Positions 42,986 to 51,880 of a DNA stretch of 64,000 nt are shown piece by piece. This stretch comes from Candidatus Melainabacteria bacterium (GTDB taxonomy: Bacteria; Cyanobacteriota; Vampirovibrionia; Obscuribacterales; Obscuribacteraceae), in contig DAIDIP010000014.1 in assembly GCA_027451745.1 (NCBI GenBank), forward strand, positions 1-64,000. Direction: 5' to 3'. Within the stretch, counting starts at the first letter, position 1. Every line of letters starts with the position of its first letter. The position numbers and the translations under genes were made by a program. The notes beneath the pieces were generated by a model, which saw nothing but the letters and a program-made list of their open reading frames with translations, was not told the origin of the DNA and ran no database searches.

Positions 42986-45900
42986 TTAGTGTCCCAGGGC
43001 TTTTAGTCTGGCTCTGGCATCGGCAACTGATTGTCCGTTGGGAGACATTTTTAGATACTTTTGGTATTCGCTTACCGCTAAAGGCACTTGTTTATTAGTG
43101 TCGTATATAGTGGCAAGATAATAATGAGCATCAGCTAAATTTGGATTTAATTGCAATGCGCGTTTGTACTCGGACATTGCTCGAGGCAGATTATTATTGC
43201 CTTGATATGCTGTGCCAAGGTTCAAATGCGTATTAGCATCGTCATCTATTTTTAAAGCGGCTTCGTAGTCGGCGATGGCGCCATTTAGGTCATATTTGCC
43301 AGCGCTGTCAGCAATAGTTTGTTTTTTAATGGCTGATTCAATAAGTGGGGCTGCTTGGGCTTGATTGGCTTGTTGAAGGGCTTGTTTGAAGCTTGGTTCT
43401 TGCGGATTTAAAGAAATGGCTTTTTTGTAATTAGCTATAGCTTCAGTTAAATCGTTCTTTTGAGCGTAACAAGTCCCAATGCCATAATAGTATGATGCTT
43501 CATTAGGCTGACTGGCGATGGCTTTTTTATATAATTCAAGCGCATCATCTAATTTATTTTCTTGTTGTAGTTTAATTGCTTGATCGTAGGAAGAGCCTGC
43601 TTCATTTATTTGTGTTTGTTCATGAGCAGTAAGAATTTTTTGTGTGGCGTTAGGATTCGCTCTTAAAGCTGCTATACGAGCCTTAGCATCATTGACATAG
43701 GTGCCACGAGGAGCAGCACCAATATAGCGGATGTAGTCTTGGACGGCTTTACTGCCTTGCCCAGCATTTTCATCCAACAGGGCGATGAAATACAAATTGT
43801 CTGCCTCGCCTTTACTGTCAAGAGAATAAGCTTTGTTGAATGAATCCAGGGCTTTGGCAAAATTTCCTTCTGCCTGGTAGGCGCTGGCAAGATTGGTCCA
43901 GCCGTGGGCATAATCAGGGTTTATAGCTAGCGCCTGCTCATATAAAGGAATAGCACCGCTTATGTCTCCAGCAGTATGTTTTTTTACTGCCTCATCCATA
44001 ATTGGTGCTGCTTTTAATTGTTTGGCTGCCAAATATACTTTTTTGTAGTCCGGATTTTTTGGAGACAAAGAAAGAGCTTTTTCATAGGAAGAAATAGCAT
44101 TGTCTATATCGCCTTTAGCTTGATAGGCAGTTCCTAAAGCATATGGATAAGCTGATTCAGATGGAGCTTCGCTTATTGCTTTTTGATAAAGAGTAATAGC
44201 TTGATCTAGATTATTATTTTGTTGTGCTTGTACGGCTTGGTTATAGTCATCTTGAGCTTGGGCTGCTGTTTTCATCTCATTAGCTGTTCTCAATTGTTGC
44301 ACAGCAGTAATGTCAACACTTAAAGCCTTGATGCGATCCTTGGCAGCAGCAGCATATTGACCAGTAGGTGCTTGAGCTAAATATTTCTTGTAATTAGCAA
44401 GAGCGAGAGCGCCTTGTTTGTAATTTTCATTTATAGTGCCGATGAGATAAAGATCGCCTACTTCATTTTTATTATCTAAGTCGTAACCTTTTTGATAGGC
44501 TGCTTGTGCATCTTTAAATTGATCTGATTGCTGATAGGCAGTGCCTAGGTTTGTCCAAAGGCGGGCATTTTGTGGGGACAATAAACAAGCTTCTCTATAG
44601 AGGCTAATGGCAGAAGTTATGTCACCAGAGGTTTGTTTTTGTACAGCTTGATCTAATAAAGCATCAGCTTTTATATCATTGGCTGCTTTAAGAGCATTGG
44701 CAAAGTCTTTGTTTTTAGGATCTAAATTACTGGCTTGTTGATACCAAGTAATGGCTTGGTCTATATCGTTTTTTTGTTGGTATAGAGTTCCTAATCCATA
44801 GGCATAACTTGACTCTTTTGGTTGTAAATTAATTGCTTGTTGATAAAGAGGTATTGCATCATCAAATTTTTGTTGCTGTTGTAATTGCACAGCTTGTTGA
44901 TAAGCTTTGGCCGCATCTTGAATCTGAGCTAATTCGGCTTCTGATTTTATTTTTACTGTGGCTGTAATATCCTTAGACAAGGCATTAAGACGGGCTGCGG
45001 CGTTATTTGCATAAGGACCATTAGGAGCCTCACTTAAATATTGCTTGTAGCCGTAAAGAGCATCAGTACCATGTCCATCGTTATCGTCTATCGTAGCAAT
45101 TAAGTATAAATCGCCTAGTTGATTCTTTCTATCAAGCTTAAGAGCTTTGGCATAATCAGCTTTTGCTTTAGGATAATTTTGTCTGGCATATTCAGCCGTT
45201 GCCATATTGAACCAAACATCAGTATTGTTTGGACACATATCTAAAGCTTGCTGATAAAGATCAATTGCTTTAGCATAGTTTTTGTTTTTATGTTCCTGTA
45301 CGGCTTGATCAATAATTGGTTTTGCTTTTAGATCGAAAGCACTATTAAGAGCTTTTTTGTATTGATCATTGTCTGAATCATAAGCTAAAGCATTGTGATA
45401 AGCATCAATAGCGGCATCTAGATCGCCTTTGGCTTGATAAGTGGCACCGATGTCAAAATAAGCAGTAGCATTCTTTGGATTTATATCAAGCAATTGTTTG
45501 TATTTTTGCAAGGCCTCATCGTATTTGCCTTGTTTGAATAAATCATCGCCCGTACTGGAAATATCTTTTAATTGTTTGTCTTGATTTTGAGCTGAAGCTG
45601 TTTGCAGTCCTTGCTTAGCATTGGCATTGTTAGGATCTATTTGTAATGCTTGTTGGTAGCGTGCTACAGCATTAGCAAAGTCTCCTTTAGCTTGGTAAGC
45701 TGTGCCAAGATTTACTAGAATATTGGCATTATTCGGATCTAATTGCAGAGCTAAGTTGTATTCATCGAGCGCTTGATCATAAAGCTGGCGGCTTTGCAAA
45801 TCAACGCCTGCATTTATATGTTTAATGCTCTTAGCTTTTTTCTCTGCAATTGGTAGAGCATCAAGTAATTGTTTAGCAGTGTTGCCAGCAGGTGAATTTT

Positions 45901-46792
45901 TTGCTTGCGCTAATTTAATTGCTTGAAGAAGCTCTTGTCTTGCTTGGCCAAAGTCTCCTCTAAATTGTAATGCTTGTGCTAAACCAACATGATTTTCTGG
46001 AGCTAAAGGATCAGCTTTCAGGGCTGCTTCCCAGCCAGCATAAAGGGAATCTTGGACGTCTGTATCATCCGGTTTAAAGGCAATAGCTTTGTTATAAGCT
46101 TCAATTGCATCAGCTATATCGTTTTTAGCTTGATATGATTGACCGAGCTTAACTTCTACATCAGCATCGTCTTGAGTCAACGCAGCAATTTTGAATTCAT
46201 TTATTGCTTTATCAGGATCGTCTTGGATGCGATAAAGATCCCCGAGTACCAAATGTAAGTTACGATCATCTTTTATTTTGAGGGCTGCAGAATATTCAAC
46301 TATGGCACCGATCATATCGCCAGAATGACGGGCTTCGTCGCCCAGCTGGACCCGATCAGCAAAAGATTTCGGGTTTTTACCCATCATAGAAATAATGCCA
46401 GCCAAATTGGATTGGGTAGTAGTATTGCTGGGGTTGAGATAAATCGCTTGATGGAATTCTTTAATGGCTGCTTTTGGATTGTTTTTCAATTGCAGACCAT
46501 TATTGTTGTGAGCGATAGCTAAATTGTCGCGAGCGAGCTGATAATTTGGATCTAGTTTTAAGGCTTGTTCAAACTTTTGCATTGCCAGGGTAACATTGCC
46601 GGCATTTAGTGCTACTACCCCTTCGTTATTGAGTGCAATTACTTGATTGCTATCAGCTTGAGCCGGAAATGTATATAGAAAAAAACTTTGGCTGAGCAAT
46701 AATGCTGATAACGAAACAAGAGGCAAAACTTTATTGGGGAAATTTTTGTATAAATATTTGCTGGTTTTCAAGCTGTTGGAGGCTGTTGTCAT
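42986..46792 (-). CDS. Giant exported TPR protein with repeated 220-aa supermodules
   Basis: 1268 aa. The N-terminus has a basic start and a signal-like helix (VLPLVSLSALLLSQSFFLY ending FPAQADS). The rest is an unbroken TPR array (more than 20 units of A-x-x-x-Y-x-x-A type with N-P ends). A higher-order unit of about 216-226 aa recurs four times. Each unit holds two TPRs, a KA-PIIDQAV linker, two more TPRs, and a YL-AP-G-Y...R-ALS end at residues near 604, 826, 1042 and 1268. It probably acts as a periplasmic or surface scaffold. An 8-bp inverted repeat lies upstream. No Shine-Dalgarno is obvious. Confidence 0.8.
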   Translation of the reverse strand: MTTASNSLKTSKYLYKNFPNKVLPLVSLSALLLSQSFFLYTFPAQADSNQVIALNNEGVVALNAGNVTLAMQKFEQALKLDPNYQLARDNLAIAHNNNGLQLKNNPKAAIKEFHQAIYLNPSNTTTQSNLAGIISMMGKNPKSFADRVQLGDEARHSGDMIGAIVEYSAALKIKDDRNLHLVLGDLYRIQDDPDKAINEFKIAALTQDDADVEVKLGQSYQAKNDIADAIEAYNKAIAFKPDDTDVQDSLYAGWEAALKADPLAPENHVGLAQALQFRGDFGQARQELLQAIKLAQAKNSPAGNTAKQLLDALPIAEKKAKSIKHINAGVDLQSRQLYDQALDEYNLALQLDPNNANILVNLGTAYQAKGDFANAVARYQQALQIDPNNANAKQGLQTASAQNQDKQLKDISSTGDDLFKQGKYDEALQKYKQLLDINPKNATAYFDIGATYQAKGDLDAAIDAYHNALAYDSDNDQYKKALNSAFDLKAKPIIDQAVQEHKNKNYAKAIDLYQQALDMCPNNTDVWFNMATAEYARQNYPKAKADYAKALKLDRKNQLGDLYLIATIDDNDGHGTDALYGYKQYLSEAPNGPYANNAAARLNALSKDITATVKIKSEAELAQIQDAAKAYQQAVQLQQQQKFDDAIPLYQQAINLQPKESSYAYGLGTLYQQKNDIDQAITWYQQASNLDPKNKDFANALKAANDIKADALLDQAVQKQTSGDITSAISLYREACLLSPQNARLWTNLGTAYQQSDQFKDAQAAYQKGYDLDNKNEVGDLYLIGTINENYKQGALALANYKKYLAQAPTGQYAAAAKDRIKALSVDITAVQQLRTANEMKTAAQAQDDYNQAVQAQQNNNLDQAITLYQKAISEAPSESAYPYALGTAYQAKGDIDNAISSYEKALSLSPKNPDYKKVYLAAKQLKAAPIMDEAVKKHTAGDISGAIPLYEQALAINPDYAHGWTNLASAYQAEGNFAKALDSFNKAYSLDSKGEADNLYFIALLDENAGQGSKAVQDYIRYIGAAPRGTYVNDAKARIAALRANPNATQKILTAHEQTQINEAGSSYDQAIKLQQENKLDDALELYKKAIASQPNEASYYYGIGTCYAQKNDLTEAIANYKKAISLNPQEPSFKQALQQANQAQAAPLIESAIKKQTIADSAGKYDLNGAIADYEAALKIDDDANTHLNLGTAYQGNNNLPRAMSEYKRALQLNPNLADAHYYLATIYDTNKQVPLAVSEYQKYLKMSPNGQSVADARARLKALGH

Positions 46793-46863
46793 CTTAGTAA
46801 TTTATTTGATGTAAACTCGGGTTTTGTTATTTGACTACTGCAAGAATTTTAAACAGACAGAGC

Positions 46864-46900
46864 ACTTTGTTACAGCTACACTTTAATACTGCAACAAAGT
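46864..46900. repeat. 8-bp inverted repeat upstream of the giant TPR gene
   Basis: ACTTTGTT (46864-46871) and AACAAAGT (46893-46900), 21 nt apart, 70-110 bp before the start codon. It could be an operator. Nothing else is seen in the 278-bp gap 46793-47070. Confidence 0.35.
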
Positions 46901-47070
46901 CTTAAGAATACTGTTCTTATAGCAAGAAAGCTATTTTATTTCGGCAATATTACAGTTTATCGATCTTGCCAAGTCAACGACTACTTCATAATAGGCGAAT
47001 TGAGAAGTCCATGATTTGTTCATTGACTATCAATGTCGATTGTGTTGCTATGAATAGCTACAGGTTGTGA

Positions 47071-47637
47071 TTAAATTTCTGGTTCGATAAGACCATAATT
47101 GCCATCACGCCGGTGATAAATGGTATTTACCTGGCTAGTATCTGAATTAATGAACATAAAAAAGTCATGGCCTAATAAATCCATTTGTTTGCATGCTTCT
47201 TCTGCAGGCATTGGCTTTAAGGTAAAGCGTTTTGAGCGCACAATTTTTGGCAGATGATTTTCGTCTTTAGACTGACCTATGTCATAGTCTAGTTCGGACA
47301 ATTCGACTGCGCCGTTTCTATTTTTTGTTTTTGTACCTTTATGGTAATAGCGTGTTTTGTATTTTCTCAATTGTCGCTCTATTTTATCGGCGACTAAATC
47401 TATAGATGCATACATATTTTCAGTAGATTCTTCTCCTCGAATTACTGAGCCATTTAGTTTGATTGTTATTTCTGCTGTCTGATTTTGTGCCACAGAGGGG
47501 TTCTTGGCTACAGTAAGCAAAGCTGTAGCTACTAAAACATGATCAAAATGCTTTTGCGATCTTTGCAGCTTATCAACTAAATAATCTTTGAGAGCCGGTG
47601 TAAGATCTACATTGCGACCAGTTACCGTTACTTGCAT
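47071..47637 (-). CDS. hpf: Long-form ribosome hibernation promoting factor
   Basis: 188 aa from ATG 47637. This start gives the canonical MQVTVTGRNVDLTP N-terminus and has GGAGGT about 9 nt upstream; an in-frame start 10 codons earlier is rejected. The N-terminal HPF/YfiA domain (1-110) binds the 30S subunit. A linker leads to the C-terminal dimerisation domain with VRSKRF-LKPM, EEAC-QMDLLGHDFFMF and VNTIYHRRDGNYGLIEP. The long form makes 100S dimers in stationary phase. It is common in Firmicutes and cyanobacteria. Confidence 0.96.
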   Translation of the reverse strand: MQVTVTGRNVDLTPALKDYLVDKLQRSQKHFDHVLVATALLTVAKNPSVAQNQTAEITIKLNGSVIRGEESTENMYASIDLVADKIERQLRKYKTRYYHKGTKTKNRNGAVELSELDYDIGQSKDENHLPKIVRSKRFTLKPMPAEEACKQMDLLGHDFFMFINSDTSQVNTIYHRRDGNYGLIEPEI

Positions 47638-47709
47638 AGGCAGGTACCTCCAGGGTTGAAAAGACAAAAAAAGCGCGACATAAGAATGTTGTCATGCCAT
47701 GGCACACCG

Positions 47710-47738
47710 AATTTACTAGTTTTAAATGAATCAAACAA
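47710..47738 (-). promoter_or_regulatory. Candidate hpf promoter
   Basis: On the minus strand TTGTTT (47738-47733), a 17-nt spacer, then TAAATT (47715-47710). Start of transcription would be near 47703, 65 bp before the hpf ATG. Confidence 0.3.
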
Positions 47739-47884
47739 AGTTCCAAGCACCTAAATTGGCCGAAGATAACTTGTTTACATAACTAGTTTACCCCCGAAAG
47801 TCCTGCTTGAATCATGCTTTCACAACAGTTTGGATATAAATTTATATCTGTTAGAAATGTGAGCTATATAAGTTTTGTTGTTAA

Positions 47885-49216
47885 TTATTTAAGGGTGCCA
47901 GAGGCAAGCAAAATAATTTGGGCGGCATCTAAATAAGAAAGAGGTGGGGCTTCTTTTGAGGTCTCGGCGGCAAAAGCTGGTTGTGCAAAGAGCTGCCGAG
48001 CCTGTTTGCTTGTTTTTGCTACCAAAGCTTGGCCGGAATGGTTGTGTTTATTTTGACCTTGGGAGTCAACAATACGAGCGACAATATCAATGGCTTCTTT
48101 GGAGGAAATCGATTCGCTTAAAAGTGGATCGATTTCTGCTAACTGACTATTTAAACTTATAATTCCGGCACTAGATAAAACAGCAAATGCCGTGTTTTCG
48201 TCCTGCTGAATACCGCTATTGGGATAAAACTGATGTACCAATATTTGATAAAACTGGCCACGGTTAATGCTACTGCTTGGATCTGTTCCTGTTGGCAAGT
48301 GCATTTTGCCGCTCTTAGTTAAGGCTTTAAAGGCTACTAAGCGCAGGCGTCCATCGGCTGGAAAAAAGTCTGGATAATGAGCAAGAGCGCTCAATTGGTC
48401 TGTGGTTATTTGTTGATTAGGATATAAACTTGCTGAAGTGGCAGCGCCATTTTTGCAAGCTAATAAAAACTGGCTGACAGATTGTGCATTTGTGCCCATA
48501 CCATCACCGATAATGTGAATATCCAAATCTGGTCTATGACTTAGTTCTCTTATCCGTTTAATGGTATCTAGTGTGTATTGATAAGCATCGTATTTGGCAA
48601 AATATTTAGAATTCCAATAACTCATTAAAGCAATAGTGGAGAATTGTTCCGCCAGTAAAGCCCAAGGAGTAGTAGCGACAACGGCGGCCTTATTGAGCGG
48701 ACTATAAACAACTGCTACTAAGGGATAGTTATTGCCAAGATTTTGTTTTACTTTGTCGCAAAAAACATTAAGTTTCGCCGGACTAAGGTCCTTTTCCATA
48801 TTAGCTGCTACAGCATCTACTTTTTGTCCATTTTCATTTGTGAAATTGGCAGCTGATATTACTTTATTAGCATCAGCAGTGGGGTTATCCAATTCATTAA
48901 ATGACCAGGCAATGACACGCATTTGATAGCGATGGGCGGCATCTAATAAATGGCTTAAGCCTTGCGGATTGCATATGTCTTGTGTATTAGACCGTGAAGT
49001 TTGAATAAATATATTTCGAATACCGTTGGAATATAGCTTTAAGCAGTAGGTATCAGCATCGGCTGGGTAATTCCACATATTGACCCAGACGCCAGCTCCA
49101 TCAGCAATTCCTTTAGCCTGTATATTGGAAGCATTTCTGGCAAAAGATTGACAACAAATAAATAAGGCTAAAATAAAGCCTAAACATAGGCTGAATTTTT
49201 TTAATGAAATTGACAT
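47885..49216 (-). CDS. Exported TIM-barrel/glycoside-hydrolase-like protein
   Basis: 443 aa. Signal peptide (KKFSLCLGFILALFICCQSFA). Residues 30-270 alternate beta strands and helices: GVWVNMW, NIFIQTS, LLDAAHRYQMRVIAWSF, YPLVAVVYSP, STIALMSYW and IHIIGDGMGT. This is the order of a (beta/alpha)8 barrel as in putative glycoside hydrolases. Acidic residues at strand ends (AWSFNELD) are candidates for catalysis. Residues 300-440 look like one or two S-layer-homology-type helical modules (NRGQFYQILVHQFY, SSKEAIDIVARIV). The function is unproven. It could be a cell-wall-associated hydrolase. Confidence 0.5.
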   Translation of the reverse strand: MSISLKKFSLCLGFILALFICCQSFARNASNIQAKGIADGAGVWVNMWNYPADADTYCLKLYSNGIRNIFIQTSRSNTQDICNPQGLSHLLDAAHRYQMRVIAWSFNELDNPTADANKVISAANFTNENGQKVDAVAANMEKDLSPAKLNVFCDKVKQNLGNNYPLVAVVYSPLNKAAVVATTPWALLAEQFSTIALMSYWNSKYFAKYDAYQYTLDTIKRIRELSHRPDLDIHIIGDGMGTNAQSVSQFLLACKNGAATSASLYPNQQITTDQLSALAHYPDFFPADGRLRLVAFKALTKSGKMHLPTGTDPSSSINRGQFYQILVHQFYPNSGIQQDENTAFAVLSSAGIISLNSQLAEIDPLLSESISSKEAIDIVARIVDSQGQNKHNHSGQALVAKTSKQARQLFAQPAFAAETSKEAPPLSYLDAAQIILLASGTLK

Positions 49217-49351
49217 GCTGACCTGACTTCCTAGTAAATACTTATCAATTATTATACCCGCCTTTGGCTGGAAGCCAAGTAGCCTTATGATTAGAATACC
49301 GCGAAATCACTTGTTTTAACCGTCTTTCCCAATTACTTTTCCAAGGAAACT

Positions 49352-51115
49352 ATGAAAATTGCCCTAGCACAAATAAATACCACAATAGGTGACATAAGCG
49401 GAAACGTAGAGAAGATTTTGCAATTTGCCAAAAATGCAAAATCAGAGGGTGCAGAATTAATAATTTATCCTGAGCTAACAATTTGTGGTTATCCTCCTGG
49501 AGATTTACTTTTGAAAGAGAGCTTTGTCAACGAAAATCTTAGTGCTTTAGATGAGCTCAAAGAGAAAATGCCAATAGCTGCGATCATTGGTTTTGTGGAC
49601 CGCAATTATGAAAGAGGACGTCCTCTTTATAATGCATGTGCATTTATCCAGGATGGAGAAATTAAAGCCAAACAATATAAAACACTTTTGCCTACCTATG
49701 ATGTATTTGATGAAGATCGCTATTTTCAATCAGCAGATGAGTATAGCTGTGTTAGTTTGGGCGATCTCAAATTTGGTACTACTATTTGTGAAGATGCCTG
49801 GTCTGCAAATCTAATTTCTGAAAATGAAAAAGATGAGGTGAAAGAGTTAAAGCATGTCTTTGCTACGGGGCAAATAGTATTACATGGAACCTATGTCCAT
49901 GGTTTAAATTCTCGATATTCGCTTGACCCAATAGAGAAGGTTGTGGCTATGAAGCCTGATTTTGTAATTAATATTGCCGCATCTCCTTTTGCTGCTGGCA
50001 AGCATTTATTGCGAGAAAATCTTTTTCGCTATCATGCTAAAAAATGGAGCATGCCAATTGTGTTCGTAAATCAAGTCGGAGGCAATGATGAACTTGTTTT
50101 TGATGGACGTTCTTTTGTTCTAGACAAAACTGGCAAAATGGTGGCATTGGCGTCAGCTTTTACTGAAGACCTATTGATTGTTGATATTGACGATACGAGT
50201 AAAAAAATAGACGGTCCTATCAATCAACGCAAAGATCAGGATAGGCGTGAAATATATGATGCACTAATTACGGGTACGCGTGACTATGTGCATAAATGTG
50301 GCTTTAAAGATGTTGTGCTTGGTGTATCAGGTGGAATTGACTCGGCCGTTGTCGCAGTGATAGCTTGCAAAGCTTTGGGTCCTGAGCACGTTTTTGGACT
50401 AAATATGCCATCACCATATTCTTCACCTGGCTCAATAACTGATTCGCAGCAACTGGCTAAAAATCTCGGTATGTCATTAACTTCAGTGCCCATTGATAAG
50501 GCAATGCACGAATTTGATGAGATGCTTGAACAATCATTTTCTGGTAAACAAACTGATGTCACTGAAGAAAATATTCAAGCTAGGCTTAGAGGTGCTGTTC
50601 TTATGGCTTTCTCTAATAAATTCAAGAGAATGCTTCTTACTACGGGCAATAAGTCTGAGCTAGCTGTAGGGTACTGCACATTGTACGGTGATATGTGTGG
50701 AGGCTTAGCTGTAATTTCAGATTTACCTAAAATGCGTGTGTACGAACTGGCGCGTTTGATTAACGAGGAAGCAGGATATGATTTAATTCCTAAGTCGACT
50801 ATTGAAAAAGCTCCTTCAGCTGAATTGAGTCCCAATCAAAAAGATGAAGACACATTGCCACCATATCCGGTTTTAGATGCTATCCTGCAAGCCTATATAG
50901 AAGAGGGTAAAGCGTTGGAGCAAATTATACAATCCGGATATGCACCAAATATGGCGGCAAGCGTTGTGGCTATGGTTGAACGAAATGAGTTTAAAAGAAG
51001 ACAGGCCGCTCCTGGACTTAAGTTAACCACAAGAGCTTTTGGTTTTGGTTGGAGGGTACCAGTAGCGCAGCGATATAGCGAACTGACCGATAAACAAAAA
51101 TTCAACATGTCTTAA
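49352..51115 (+). CDS. nadE: Glutamine-dependent NAD+ synthetase
   Basis: 587 aa, the two-domain form. The N-terminal nitrilase-type glutaminase has catalytic Glu41 (YPELTICGYPP), a Lys near 113 (KTLLPTYDVFDE) and a Cys near 145 (TTICEDAW). The C-terminal synthetase has the PP-loop GVSGGIDSA (about 324) and TTGNKSELAVGYCTLYGDM. It amidates deamido-NAD using Gln as nitrogen source. AAGGAA precedes the ATG. Confidence 0.97.
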   Translation: MKIALAQINTTIGDISGNVEKILQFAKNAKSEGAELIIYPELTICGYPPGDLLLKESFVNENLSALDELKEKMPIAAIIGFVDRNYERGRPLYNACAFIQDGEIKAKQYKTLLPTYDVFDEDRYFQSADEYSCVSLGDLKFGTTICEDAWSANLISENEKDEVKELKHVFATGQIVLHGTYVHGLNSRYSLDPIEKVVAMKPDFVINIAASPFAAGKHLLRENLFRYHAKKWSMPIVFVNQVGGNDELVFDGRSFVLDKTGKMVALASAFTEDLLIVDIDDTSKKIDGPINQRKDQDRREIYDALITGTRDYVHKCGFKDVVLGVSGGIDSAVVAVIACKALGPEHVFGLNMPSPYSSPGSITDSQQLAKNLGMSLTSVPIDKAMHEFDEMLEQSFSGKQTDVTEENIQARLRGAVLMAFSNKFKRMLLTTGNKSELAVGYCTLYGDMCGGLAVISDLPKMRVYELARLINEEAGYDLIPKSTIEKAPSAELSPNQKDEDTLPPYPVLDAILQAYIEEGKALEQIIQSGYAPNMAASVVAMVERNEFKRRQAAPGLKLTTRAFGFGWRVPVAQRYSELTDKQKFNMS

Positions 51116-51207
51116 GGGAACTCCTGGTTATTAGAATAATTCCTGGGGAATATATGGCGTAAGTTTAATGTATTATGGCATTAAACTTTAAGAGAAGGTG
51201 AATCTTA

Positions 51208-51792
51208 ATGGACAATTGCAATCGTGCTGATGGTGGCAGCGAGCCTAATAAGCAAGTGGAAGATAAATTAAAGCAACTCGAACAAGATCTTAAAAACAAG
51301 TCTTGTGTTGATTTGCCTGCTTCTGTTTCAAGTCAAGATCTAATGAACATACCTAATACAGCACCGTTAAAAGATGATCTGTATTATTTTTCGGGAATTG
51401 CCTTAATTGGCTTTGCTCTACTTATATTTTTTCAACATGTCCATGTAGGTACGGGGCTTTTACAAGCGCTTGGTCTAGGCGCAGGTGGCTTTGGTCTATT
51501 AGTGATGCCATTATTGCTCGGAATAGGCTTGATTGTATATAACAAGAAAAACAAGATTGGCTATGCAATACTCTCTGTTACTTGTGCTTTGATACTTTGG
51601 TCTGTTCTAGCCAGTTTGATAATGACCTTTACTCCAATTTCGTTTTTAGGACTTATCATTATGCTGTTGCCCTTAGCTGTTGGAGGCGCTTTATTCGTCA
51701 AAGGTTTAGGTGGCCCGAAGGGAATTGAGTATAGATTACGTAAGCAAGGTTTGCTTAAAACACCAATTGGTTCAGAGCAAAAATCTAAATAG
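51208..51792 (+). CDS. Four-span membrane protein of unknown function
   Basis: 194 aa. A charged N-terminus with a short helical segment (1-50) leads into four hydrophobic spans between residues 55 and 175, with Gly-rich turns (LGLGAGGFGLLVMPLLLGIGL). The C-terminus is basic. AGAAGG lies 8 nt before the ATG. No family is recognised. Confidence 0.6.
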   Translation: MDNCNRADGGSEPNKQVEDKLKQLEQDLKNKSCVDLPASVSSQDLMNIPNTAPLKDDLYYFSGIALIGFALLIFFQHVHVGTGLLQALGLGAGGFGLLVMPLLLGIGLIVYNKKNKIGYAILSVTCALILWSVLASLIMTFTPISFLGLIIMLLPLAVGGALFVKGLGGPKGIEYRLRKQGLLKTPIGSEQKSK

Positions 51793-51880
51793 TCTAAAGA
51801 TATTCTTTGATCTTATCGACAGACGCTTCTAGGTTGGTAAAATAAAGAGCCCACTTGCTATATGGAGCTCCTGAAATATT

